From Lewinella sp. JB7 (GTDB lineage Bacteria > Bacteroidota > Bacteroidia > Chitinophagales > Saprospiraceae): a DNA stretch of 64,000 nucleotides. A program made the translations under genes and the position numbers. Positions 34,553-42,489 of the stretch are shown here, piece after piece (the stretch's first letter is position 1; each line of letters begins with the position of its first letter). The notes beneath the pieces are model-generated. The model had not been told where the DNA came from. It did not search any database and worked only from the letters and a program-made list of their open reading frames with translations. Location of the stretch: the NCBI RefSeq assembly GCF_024297185.1, contig NZ_JANCTD010000009.1, forward strand, positions 124,001 through 188,000, in the 5' to 3' direction.

Positions 34553-36100
34553 CTACCTCAACTCCAACTCTCCCGCCCCATCGATCACGTACTCGTAATA
34601 GAACCACTTCTTCTTATCCGATAGCTCCTCCAGCTTAAAGGCCGTGATCAACCGCTCGCCGTCGGTTTTGAGGTAAATAGCGCCGTACACGTCCACGTTG
34701 GTCCGGGCCAGTTTCCGAACGCGCTCCTTAATGGAGCGGAGGAGGTCAATGCTCCCCCCCTCACTGGCTAGTGCGTCAATTTCATCGTTGAGTTCCTTTA
34801 CCCTGGCCGGGTCTTCCAACTCCCGGGTGGAGCGCTGCAACTCCGTAGCCAGGATCACCGGTGCCTCTCCCCGACCGGCTTTGCCCAGGCGACCCAGCAG
34901 ATCCGGACGGGGGTGCACGTGCCCCTCCTGATCGCCCGAAGAGATCACGAAGCACGCCGGATGCACCACCCGGAGAAATTCGTCGGTCACCTTATCGGAG
35001 CCGTGGTGGCAAACCTTGAGTACCTCCGCCCGGAACCAGTGGGGGGTGACGTCCATCATGTGCCGGTATTCGACACTGCCCCAGCGGGGAAAGCGCGCAA
35101 GGCCCGCGTAGTGGCGCAGCAGGTATTTTTCCGCGGGCACGTTCAGGTCGCCGCCGAACAGGATCTTATACTTCCCGAAGTGGAGGCGGAGCAGGATTGA
35201 ATGACCGTTCTTGGTCTTGTTGTAGTTGCTGCTGATGCGGCGCAGACGGAGAAGGCCGGTCTCTCCGGACTCCACGATCGGGCCCAGTACTTCGATACTG
35301 TACGGGCGGTCGCGACGGGGTTCGAATCCGGGCAGGTAGGCGCGATCGTCAACGTGTACGCTATGGGCGGGGTTGGTGGAGAGCATGCGGATGTTGTGGA
35401 TGCGCGGATTGTGCAGCGCACTGTGCATGATGGGGGCGAAACGGTAGTTCCCGAAATTCGCATTGTCGGCGAAGTGGCGCTGAATGTCGCCGCGATCGGT
35501 GGCCAGATCCTCGATGTAATAAACCCCACTGCCGGGCGGGTCCTCGGTGAGTCCCCCGACCTTATCAAAATTACTGCCGGTAGGCCGCTCGACCAGGCCG
35601 TTGTGGTATACGGTATCGAAGCCGATGCGGTGGTCGTTGAAGATCGTCCGGAAACCGAGGTAATGGTCGGTATCCGGATGGGTCATCACCGCCGCGGAAA
35701 ACTGAAAGCCGCGGTAGGCCCGGAATCGGCCGTCAAGAAAGGTCCGCATGTGTGACGATTCGCCGGCGTCGATCACGATGATCTTCTCCCGGGCATCCCG
35801 TTCGGGGGTGATGAGTACGGCCCCGTCCCCCTGCCCGACGTCGAGAAAAATGATCTCCAGCGGTCGGCGGTCGGTCGTGTGCTCGCGGGGGATGTACAGA
35901 ATGAGGTCGTCGGTTCGGGGTGCCCAGTTGACGGTTACCCACTCCGGGCCCACGGCGGGATGGCGGCGGTCTTCGGCCAGTCGGAGCCAGTCGCCCCACA
36001 GCACCTGACGCACGCGGCGGAATTCCGCTTCTTCCGGATCATAGGCATAGAGGTAAACGGATCGCCCGTTCGCTCCTAGATCTACGTAAGTGTGGGACAT
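34553..36100 (-). CDS. stand-alone MBL-fold protein, ComEC-C-terminal type
   Basis: 515 aa. After an 85-residue N-terminal part rich in acidic and aromatic residues, the metallo-beta-lactamase fold begins with LEIIFLDVGQGDGAVLI, a motif typical of ComEC/Rec2 C-terminal domains, followed by the metal motif HPDTDH (residues about 140) and a distal KVCHHGSDK. No membrane segments are present, so it is not ComEC itself. The last 100 residues are helical and of unknown type. Likely a hydrolase acting on phosphoesters or nucleic acid, by analogy only. No signal peptide. Confidence 0.8.
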   Translation of the reverse strand: MSHTYVDLGANGRSVYLYAYDPEEAEFRRVRQVLWGDWLRLAEDRRHPAVGPEWVTVNWAPRTDDLILYIPREHTTDRRPLEIIFLDVGQGDGAVLITPERDAREKIIVIDAGESSHMRTFLDGRFRAYRGFQFSAAVMTHPDTDHYLGFRTIFNDHRIGFDTVYHNGLVERPTGSNFDKVGGLTEDPPGSGVYYIEDLATDRGDIQRHFADNANFGNYRFAPIMHSALHNPRIHNIRMLSTNPAHSVHVDDRAYLPGFEPRRDRPYSIEVLGPIVESGETGLLRLRRISSNYNKTKNGHSILLRLHFGKYKILFGGDLNVPAEKYLLRHYAGLARFPRWGSVEYRHMMDVTPHWFRAEVLKVCHHGSDKVTDEFLRVVHPACFVISSGDQEGHVHPRPDLLGRLGKAGRGEAPVILATELQRSTRELEDPARVKELNDEIDALASEGGSIDLLRSIKERVRKLARTNVDVYGAIYLKTDGERLITAFKLEELSDKKKWFYYEYVIDGAGELELR

Positions 36101-36143
36101 GGGAATGCATTAGACGGCCCGGAACGTAGAGAAGATACGGGCT

Positions 36144-36527
36144 TTAACCCAGGGCGACGTAATAGATCACCACGGCGATGGTTCCGGCCAGCACGAGTGT
36201 GAGGAACAGTAAGCGAAGCGAAGCGCTCCACCGACCTACGAGGGGGAGAATTTCCGTTAGCAGTTCCAGCTCCTGCAGGCGGCCGAAGGTGTACGTCACG
36301 GTGGATTCGTCGACCGGAATGCCCTCCGCGCGCAGGAGATCAGCGGCGGCGGCACGATCCTCGGCCCTTACTTCGATTACCGCTCCCCGGTTGCCGAGCA
36401 GATAGGCGCCTACGTGCAAACTGTACTCGAACAACACCCGGTACTCCAGGCCCTCCCGGTCCAGGGACAACTTGATCACCGTAAGCGTCTGCAGATCGAG
36501 TACTTCGGTAAGGTGAACGTATGGCAC
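36144..36527 (-). CDS. DUF2007-like protein with C-terminal membrane helix
   Basis: 127 aa from a GTG at 36527. The first 75 residues look like the DUF2007 'putative signal transducing protein' fold (LTVIKLSLDREGLEYRVL; AVIEVRAEDRAAAADLLRAE). A single transmembrane helix (LFLTLVLAGTIAVVIYYVAL) ends the protein. The frame is open to 36764, but the upstream part is arginine/proline-rich and not protein-like, and no ATG lies near the fold start. Start codon is therefore tentative. It precedes the MBL gene by 43 bp on the same strand. Confidence 0.65.
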   Translation of the reverse strand: MPYVHLTEVLDLQTLTVIKLSLDREGLEYRVLFEYSLHVGAYLLGNRGAVIEVRAEDRAAAADLLRAEGIPVDESTVTYTFGRLQELELLTEILPLVGRWSASLRLLFLTLVLAGTIAVVIYYVALG

Positions 36528-36559
36528 GGATGGGAAATGATACGGATCGGTCCGTCCGA

Positions 36560-36682
36560 CAGCACGACCTGGCGGAGGCTGGTCCGCCGGTTGCCTAGCC
36601 GGACGGACACAAGGTACACCCCGGGCGACATACCGGGCTCCTCGTAGAGTACTCCGAAAACCCGTTTGTACTCGGCCGGGGG
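36560..36682 (-). pseudogene. possible remnant of a type IX (type A) sorting domain
   Basis: In one minus-strand frame of the gap between the DUF2007-like and Gfo/Idh/MocA genes, the translation contains MSPGVYLVSVRLGNRRTSLR followed by QVVL, the shape of the end of a type A sorting domain (GxYxVxV...RxVV). No gene body or stop in the right place accompanies it. Could also be chance. Confidence 0.25.
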
Positions 36683-36699
36683 AGAGTCCTTTTGCACCG

Positions 36700-37707
36700 C
36701 TACACCAGGGGTAGAGTGCCGAGTATCCGGTCCATGACCCAACTGACATGGGTGGCCGACGCACCGGTGGAAGGGTGAACGTAGTCGCCGTTTCCCAGCA
36801 GGTCGCGTGCCATATTCTCTACGTGGGGGAGTTGTACGGTAGCGGGGTGCTCGAGGAAGGTTTCGCTGCGTCGGCCGTCCCGCTCCAGGACCAGGGCCTG
36901 GTCGTCGAACACCGAAAACCGGATGGTCCCCGCGCTGCCGAATATTTCCACCTGGTCCAGAGCCTCGCCGGTCCCGAAATTCCAGCTACCGGTACCGGTC
37001 GCGCCGGTGTCGTGTACCCAGCACGCGGTTACGGCGTCTTTGGCACCGTACAGACCCTGCTGATTTAGGCTGATGCCGTGGACGGAAGTAATGTTTCCCA
37101 GATAATAGGTGAGCAGATCGAGCCCGTGGCTGGCCAGATCGTCGAAGTAGCCACCGGGGGCCACTGCGGGGTCCGTTCGCCAGTTGGGGGCTCCCGACCG
37201 GTCGGGAGGGCCGGGCGGCTTGCACAGCTGCAGACTGACGTGGCGCACCGTTCCGATAGCCCCTTCCTGCAACCACGCCTTTACCCGTTCGAAGCGGGGC
37301 AGCGACCGCCGGTAGTAGGCGACGAAGAGGGGAACCCCCGCCCGGTCGAAGGCCTCCGAAATGGCCCGGCTATCCCCGTAGCTGGGGGCAAGGGGCTTTT
37401 CGATGCAGCAGGGCTTGCCGGCGGCGACGACCTTCAGGCCGTACAGCCGGTGGGTGTCCGGTGGGGTGGCGATGTATACCGCGTCAATGTCCGGATCGTT
37501 AATGAGAGCATCGGCATCGGTAGTGTATTTGTCCACGCCGTGGCGCCGGGCGTAGTCCTTTACCTTCGCTTCGTCGCGGCGCATCACGGCGGCCAGCCGG
37601 AAGCCCTCCGTTTGTCGGTACGCCGGCCCGCTCTTCACCTCGGTGACGTCGCCACAGCCGATGATGCCCCAGCGGACGGGGCGGGAAGTGAAGTAGGGTC
37701 GGGACAT
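36700..37707 (-). CDS. Gfo/Idh/MocA-family oxidoreductase
   Basis: 335 aa. N-terminal Rossmann fold VRWGIIGCGDV, conserved AVYIATPPDTH and the catalytic EKP in CCIEKPLAPS near residue 103; C-terminal alpha/beta domain with GGYFDDLASHGLDLLTYYLG, containing the family Asp and His. These enzymes oxidise or reduce sugars and inositols with NAD(P). The substrate is unknown. The 237-bp gap upstream (37708-37944) holds nothing recognisable. Confidence 0.92.
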   Translation of the reverse strand: MSRPYFTSRPVRWGIIGCGDVTEVKSGPAYRQTEGFRLAAVMRRDEAKVKDYARRHGVDKYTTDADALINDPDIDAVYIATPPDTHRLYGLKVVAAGKPCCIEKPLAPSYGDSRAISEAFDRAGVPLFVAYYRRSLPRFERVKAWLQEGAIGTVRHVSLQLCKPPGPPDRSGAPNWRTDPAVAPGGYFDDLASHGLDLLTYYLGNITSVHGISLNQQGLYGAKDAVTACWVHDTGATGTGSWNFGTGEALDQVEIFGSAGTIRFSVFDDQALVLERDGRRSETFLEHPATVQLPHVENMARDLLGNGDYVHPSTGASATHVSWVMDRILGTLPLV

Positions 37708-37944
37708 GGCGAGTGGAAACTAGCGGGTGAACGTCTTAATAACGGTGCCCCAAGCTACGAATTCCGGCCGGCAGTAATATCGACCCCCGCTCTCGTCAGC
37801 GCATGCAACTCCCGGCAAGTTGTCCACGGTACTGATGGGGGAAGTCGGTCACCGGAAGTTCAGGAGTAATGCGACCACCAACACGGATGCCGCGGAGTAC
37901 GAAGCGGCCGGCGACACGGAGATCGGCTCCCGCACACCGCCGCG

Positions 37945-39324
37945 CTAGGGCGCGATGTTCTGGTTGATGCAGAAGAGGTTCTCCGGATCGTACTTCCGCT
38001 TGATTTCCACCAGGCGCTCGTAATTATGCCGGTAGCTGGCCCGCACACGCTCAGCCCCCTCATTCATCATGAAGTTGGAATACGCGCCGCCCAGGGAGGA
38101 GGGGTGAAGGGCCTGGTGGTAGTCTTTGCACCAGTCAGTGATCTTGCCGGCGTTCTCCGGGGCCGGGTCGACCCCGACCACCACCCCCGCGTACTTCGCG
38201 TCGCGGTAAGCCCAGGCCATGGCTTCCGGGTCAACCCGCCCCGCGGCCCCACTGATGGGGTACAGGTGCATCTGGGAGAGGGGCGTTGGGATCCTGCTGC
38301 CGAAGTCGCGGTGTCGGGCCGCGGCTTCCGGCGTGATACGGTCGAAAAAATCGCCGCGCCAGTACCACTGCATCCCGTGGGGCATCATGCCGTCAAACAT
38401 CGTCTGGACGGCGGGGTACGGCATTTCCCCCACGTGTTCGAAGACGGGGTCGAGCGCACGTGCCGGTGCGATCAGCTTATCAAATCCGTCCTGCTCTCCG
38501 GTATAGCACCAGACAATCCCGCAGAAGGGTTTGAGGTGCAGCTCCTCGGGAAAGGGCGGGCCGGGGATCATCATGGTGGCGACGAAGCCGTTGAGGTCGT
38601 CGGGTTGTTCGTGCAGAAAGCCGTCGTACCAGGCCATGATTTCCTCGGTGCGCTCGATGGGCCACAGCATGGGGCCGCCGATCACGGTCTTCAGGGGGTG
38701 CGCCCGAAACTGGAAAGCCGTGACGATACCGAAGTTGCCGCCCCCGCCGCGGATGGCCCAGAAGAGATCGGGATGGCTGTGCTCATTCACGGTGACGAAA
38801 GAGCTGTCGGCCAGCACCATGTCCGCTTCCAGCAGATTGTCGATGGTAAGGCCGTACTTACGCGACAGGTGACCGACCCCGCCGCCGAGCGTCAACCCGC
38901 CCACTCCCGTGCTGGAAATGATGCCCGCGGGTACCGCCAGTCCGAAAGCGTGCAGCGCGTGATCGACCTCTCCCCACAGGTTGCCACCCCCGACCCGCAC
39001 GGTACGGTTGTCGGTATCCACGCGTACGAACTTGATGCCCGATAGGTCGATGACCATGCCGTCGTCGCATACCCCCAGGCCGCCGCCGTTGTGACCGCCC
39101 CCACGCACTGCCACGGGAATGCCGTTGTGACGACCGAAGTCGACCGCGGCGAGCACGTCCGCTACGTCTACGCATTGCACGATCAGCAGGGGGCGCTTAT
39201 CGATCATTCCGTTGTAGACCTTACGGATCTCGTGGTAATCGGTTTCGGTGGGCGTGACGATGCGTCCCCGCAGCAGTGCGGAGAGGGCATCCAAATTGAG
39301 TTGATCCAGGGTGGTCGCTTGCAT
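37945..39324 (-). CDS. FAD-linked oxidase, berberine-bridge-enzyme-like
   Basis: 459 aa. FAD_binding_4 domain with VAVRGGGHNGGG, whose His is the usual covalent FAD attachment, and GVGGLTLGGGVGHLSRKYG, where bicovalent relatives carry a Cys that is absent here; so at most one covalent link. The C-terminal BBE motif is YDPENLFCINQNI. Such enzymes oxidise sugars, alcohols or polyphenols with oxygen. No signal peptide. It lies downstream of the AraC-type regulator on the same strand. Confidence 0.92.
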   Translation of the reverse strand: MQATTLDQLNLDALSALLRGRIVTPTETDYHEIRKVYNGMIDKRPLLIVQCVDVADVLAAVDFGRHNGIPVAVRGGGHNGGGLGVCDDGMVIDLSGIKFVRVDTDNRTVRVGGGNLWGEVDHALHAFGLAVPAGIISSTGVGGLTLGGGVGHLSRKYGLTIDNLLEADMVLADSSFVTVNEHSHPDLFWAIRGGGGNFGIVTAFQFRAHPLKTVIGGPMLWPIERTEEIMAWYDGFLHEQPDDLNGFVATMMIPGPPFPEELHLKPFCGIVWCYTGEQDGFDKLIAPARALDPVFEHVGEMPYPAVQTMFDGMMPHGMQWYWRGDFFDRITPEAAARHRDFGSRIPTPLSQMHLYPISGAAGRVDPEAMAWAYRDAKYAGVVVGVDPAPENAGKITDWCKDYHQALHPSSLGGAYSNFMMNEGAERVRASYRHNYERLVEIKRKYDPENLFCINQNIAP

Positions 39325-39394
39325 GGTGGTTGGTGTTGGTAGAGAAATGGACGGATCTTTCCGATACCATAATTTACCCGTACTACGGTCGTGT

Positions 39395-39408
39395 GGTCGT
39401 TAACGACC
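39395..39408. repeat. perfect 14-bp palindrome upstream of the flavoprotein gene
   Basis: GGTCGTTAACGACC, between the AraC-type regulator stop and the flavoprotein start (70 bp before its ATG). Possible operator or 3' hairpin. Confidence 0.4.
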
Positions 39409-39447
39409 GGCTCAATCCCTTGTACACAGGGTTCAGGGACAGTCTAC

Positions 39448-40494
39448 CTAATCCGGAATCCACTCGCTGGGGGAGTGGCCGAAGCGCTGCTTAAAGACCC
39501 GACTGAAGTAAGAAGGACTATTAAATCCGACCTCGTAAGTGATTTCGGAGATGCTGAGGCGATCCTCCCGCAGTAGTTGCAGGGCGCGCCGCAGACGGAT
39601 GTTGGTGATCAGCGCGCCCGGCGAGAGGTTAAGCAGCGACTTCACCGCGCGGTAAGCGGAGGCTTTACTCAGTCCCATGAGCTGATTAAAGCGAGCGACC
39701 GTGAGAGCGGGAGACGCCAGTTCGGCTTCCACGACGGCCAGCGCCCGGGAGAGGAAAGCCAGGTCGCGTTCCGACAGCAGGCTCCAGGAAGTCTCTACGG
39801 GGGCATCCCCCCGGGGAAGTACGGTGTTGGTCGCCCGATCCACGAAGGTCACGTTGGGCATACCGAGGTGGGCCAGTACCCGCAGGTCGCGCTTGGCCGC
39901 CTCGAAGAGGAGACTGCTGTGGCGGTCCAGCAACTGCCCCGTCGTCAGGCCGATCTGGTACTCCACCTTCCCGCCGGCACGCTGCAGCGCCTGGGTAAGG
40001 AAGCGTGCGCAGCCGATCGCCTCCATACGGTGGTGGAAGTACGCCAGCGTGTGCGGGCCGTCGTGGGGCAGCAGGTATCCGTTTTGCTGCACGATCAGCG
40101 ATGTGAGCTCTTCCCGGTCCAGTCCCGCGCAAAATTGAAATACGTCGAGGCGCAGAAGGGTGCGGAACCCGGTGTCCAGGACATCGTCGGATTCGGCATA
40201 CGCCAGGTCATTCTTGATTCTGCCCAGGAGCAGGAAGCGTGATTCGTCCTCGGTCACCTCCACGATGTTACAGGCGGTCATGCCGTGGGATTCCCGATGG
40301 ACGGCATGACAGGCCTCCCGGTTAGGACCGCGCATGAGGCAGAACACCTTTTTGTTAGTTGTATCCACCCAGTATTTGAGCTGCTGTACGCCGTACTTCT
40401 TCTCGACGTTCAGGTCCTGGACGTGGGCCCGGGCCACGTCTTCCGCGACCAGCGTTTCGCTGTCGATGATGTGGATATCCATGAAAAGCGGCAT
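39448..40494 (-). CDS. AraC-family regulator with N-terminal DUF4242 domain
   Basis: 348 aa. Residues 1-90 match DUF4242 (SCO4226-like nickel-binding fold): MDIHIIDSETLVAEDVARAH, KYWVDTTNKKVFCLMRGPNR, AVHRESHG. A middle region of about 130 residues looks like an adenylate-cyclase-type fold (GLTTGQLLDR). The AraC HTH pair fills the C-terminus (LRRALQLLREDRLSISEITY then EVGFNSPSYFSRVFKQRFG). The domain order suggests a regulator that senses a ligand or metal through DUF4242. The likely target is the flavoprotein gene directly downstream. Direct repeats upstream may be its binding sites. Confidence 0.88.
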   Translation of the reverse strand: MPLFMDIHIIDSETLVAEDVARAHVQDLNVEKKYGVQQLKYWVDTTNKKVFCLMRGPNREACHAVHRESHGMTACNIVEVTEDESRFLLLGRIKNDLAYAESDDVLDTGFRTLLRLDVFQFCAGLDREELTSLIVQQNGYLLPHDGPHTLAYFHHRMEAIGCARFLTQALQRAGGKVEYQIGLTTGQLLDRHSSLLFEAAKRDLRVLAHLGMPNVTFVDRATNTVLPRGDAPVETSWSLLSERDLAFLSRALAVVEAELASPALTVARFNQLMGLSKASAYRAVKSLLNLSPGALITNIRLRRALQLLREDRLSISEITYEVGFNSPSYFSRVFKQRFGHSPSEWIPD

Positions 40495-40510
40495 GGGAGT
40501 TTCCTTTAAT

Positions 40511-40564
40511 GGGTGTGCGTTCTCCTGAAAGGGGTGTGCCTTGGGGAATATCCTGAGGGTGTAA
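40511..40564. promoter_or_regulatory. direct repeats upstream of the AraC-type gene
   Basis: GGGTGTGC occurs at 40511-40518 and 40532-40539, exactly 21 bp apart (two helical turns), with GGGTGT again at 40557-40562. AraC proteins commonly bind direct repeats at this spacing, so autoregulation is likely. Confidence 0.45.
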
Positions 40565-40612
40565 ACTCACATAAGGTAAGGTATTTCCTCCGCTCCCGCG
40601 CTCCGCCGCCCC

Positions 40613-40644
40613 CTTGATTCGGACGGGTAATTCCCGTACCTTAT
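40613..40644 (+). promoter_or_regulatory. promoter candidate, orphan 331-aa gene
   Basis: TTG at 40614-40616 is followed after 20 bp by TACCTTAT (40637-40644), a 6/8 match to TAnnTTTG. Between them lies a small inverted repeat, ACGGG/CCCGT (40623-40637). Confidence 0.4.
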
Positions 40645-40689
40645 GGAAAGCGTGCGATTCGCGCGGTCACTCACCAAATTCTACGCATT

Positions 40690-41685
40690 ATGGCTAAGGC
40701 ATCCGGCAAGGGTAAGCTGCAATCCGGGGCGGCTACCGACGTGAAGGCCATGCTGCGGGACAATCCCTCCTTCGTTCAGCCCTTCATCTACACTACCGGA
40801 GACCTACAGGCCCTACAGTCGTGGGGCGAAACCCTCGCGCCCATCGTGCAACAAACCGCGAAGGGCTACGCGAAGGGGACCCTACTCGCCGACGATTGGG
40901 CACCCTCCGAAAAGGACTGGAAGCGCGTCGCTAAGGAACTTCCGGAAGCCATAGCACCCTACCGCAAAATGCTGGGTAAGTTGCGGGGAAGCGAAGTGAC
41001 GAAGGAAGAGTGGAAAGCCCTCACGAAAATCGGACTGGCCCGGGCCCGGAAGGGTATGCAGGCCATGTTGCCGACCGATTCCCCCTTCGCCCGCATTCTG
41101 GCGGCTAACCTGGCGGCTGACGGCACCTACACTCTCACCGGTCCCACGCTCACCTACCACTCCCCGATGGGGCCACAGTTGCCACTGGCGCAGATGCAGA
41201 TTTCCACGCGGGACGAGGTTGCTAAGGGTCTGCTGAGCCTTTCCATCATCGCGGAAGTCATCGGACTGATCGGTGCCCTGGTGGGCATCAGTTTTCCTAA
41301 GGTCGATCTCGTAAAGCTGAGCAACAAGCTCGGTGCGCGCACCCGCAGCCGCCTGGTCTTTCGGCAGATCGACAAGCTGTTCAAAGTACTGCAGAACAAA
41401 CAAAAATCCCTGGCCGATAAGCTCGAAGCGATCCTCGATTTCGTGAATCGCCTTTCCCGGGCGGGCATCATTTCCGACGTGGCGGCCGGTATCCTGTCCT
41501 CCATGAGTTGGTGGGAGATCGGCGCGAGCCTCGTCATGCTGGCCGCGCAGTTGGTGCTGCTCTCCAATCCGGCGACGGCCTCGGCACTGGCCGCCAAGAA
41601 GGCGATTGCGCTGGGCTCGGCCATCTACGCCCTGGCCAAGAAGGGGCTCGACCTGGGGCGGCTCTACGCGGCCGAACAGACCTGA
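40690..41685 (+). CDS. orphan helical protein with two hydrophobic regions
   Basis: 331 aa, no family recognised. A basic leader (MAKASGKGKLQSG) and a mostly helical, lysine/alanine-rich first half with no signal peptide; a hydrophobic stretch near residues 178-200 (LLSLSIIAEVIGLIGALVGI); a charged helical middle; and a second hydrophobic region near 275-315 (GASLVMLAAQLVLLSNPATA then KKAIALGSAIYALAKKG). The mix of long soluble helices and two buried hydrophobic hairpins resembles helical pore-formers or membrane-remodelling proteins in general layout only. It is monocistronic and convergent with the DUF2490 gene (stops 3 bp apart). Confidence 0.75.
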   Translation: MAKASGKGKLQSGAATDVKAMLRDNPSFVQPFIYTTGDLQALQSWGETLAPIVQQTAKGYAKGTLLADDWAPSEKDWKRVAKELPEAIAPYRKMLGKLRGSEVTKEEWKALTKIGLARARKGMQAMLPTDSPFARILAANLAADGTYTLTGPTLTYHSPMGPQLPLAQMQISTRDEVAKGLLSLSIIAEVIGLIGALVGISFPKVDLVKLSNKLGARTRSRLVFRQIDKLFKVLQNKQKSLADKLEAILDFVNRLSRAGIISDVAAGILSSMSWWEIGASLVMLAAQLVLLSNPATASALAAKKAIALGSAIYALAKKGLDLGRLYAAEQT

Positions 41686-41688
41686 TCA

Positions 41689-42432
41689 TTACGATCCCTC
41701 CGTACCCACGCGGTGGCGCACGACCAACCACAGCAGTTCCGAGCGGCGGAACACCCCGGGCGTATCCGTCGGTGCCGACTGCTGGGTGTAGCTCAGCGAC
41801 AGGGCGAAGCGGTCGTTCAGTTCTAGGCTGGGACTCAGGAGGATACGGTTGCGCAGCTGAGCACCGTAGTCGTTTCCGCCACCCATCTGCAGCAATACTT
41901 CGTCACCGACGGTGAGCGACAGCCGCCGGTTCGGGTGAGTTCTGGAAAGTGACAGCTGCAGGATCCGCAGGCGCAGGGCGTACCGGGGCCGGAAAAAGAA
42001 GGCCGACGTGACGGGGGAGTTCGTAGCCCGAAACCGGAAAAAGCGTTCCTCGATCCGGAGCCGGTGACTGAGCGGAATGCCCCACAGCTGGTGCCCGATA
42101 CTGGCTTCCTGAAAGGGGCGGTGCTCCACTACCCGCACCTTGCCGTCGTCGTAACGCCCCGCGTAAGCGTAGCCGGCGGCGGCGCGCAGGAGCGGACTGA
42201 TCCGGAACACGCCGGCGGTCCGCACCATATGCTGACTGAGTTCCCGCAGGCCGGTACGCCAGCGGAAGCCGACGTCGCTCTGCAGAGTCCACCGGTGGTG
42301 CAGCTGGAACTGGTTCAGGTAGCGAACGCCCTCTTCGGTATCGTGGAGGACCTTCTTCGACTGGGCGGGCAAGTGCGCTACGGGCAGCGCTACCCACGCT
42401 ACGGCGAGCAACAGGAAGTACGGGAGCCTCAT
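41689..42432 (-). CDS. DUF2490 outer-membrane protein
   Basis: 247 aa from the ATG at 42432, which begins the signal peptide (MRLPYFLLLAVAWVALPVAH, cut after LPAQ). The mature part has the DUF2490 pattern of amphipathic strands with tryptophans (HHRWTLQSDVGFRWR, RIEERFFRF, RPRYALRLR) and ends in RHRVGTEGS. Likely a beta-barrel of unknown role. A -7-like TAACTTCG on the minus strand (42441-42448) lies 8 bp before the ATG, so it may be transcribed separately from the GH13 gene upstream. Confidence 0.82.
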   Translation of the reverse strand: MRLPYFLLLAVAWVALPVAHLPAQSKKVLHDTEEGVRYLNQFQLHHRWTLQSDVGFRWRTGLRELSQHMVRTAGVFRISPLLRAAAGYAYAGRYDDGKVRVVEHRPFQEASIGHQLWGIPLSHRLRIEERFFRFRATNSPVTSAFFFRPRYALRLRILQLSLSRTHPNRRLSLTVGDEVLLQMGGGNDYGAQLRNRILLSPSLELNDRFALSLSYTQQSAPTDTPGVFRRSELLWLVVRHRVGTEGS

Positions 42433-42489
42433 CAAGGGTGCGAAGTTACCGGGTAAATGTAATGCGCCGCCCGGCAACAAGCTCCGTAT

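Noticed and set aside
37708-37944. A gene in the gap between the Gfo/Idh/MocA and flavoprotein genes
   Set aside because: Only short frames antisense or out of frame to neighbours, with no start context or protein-like composition.
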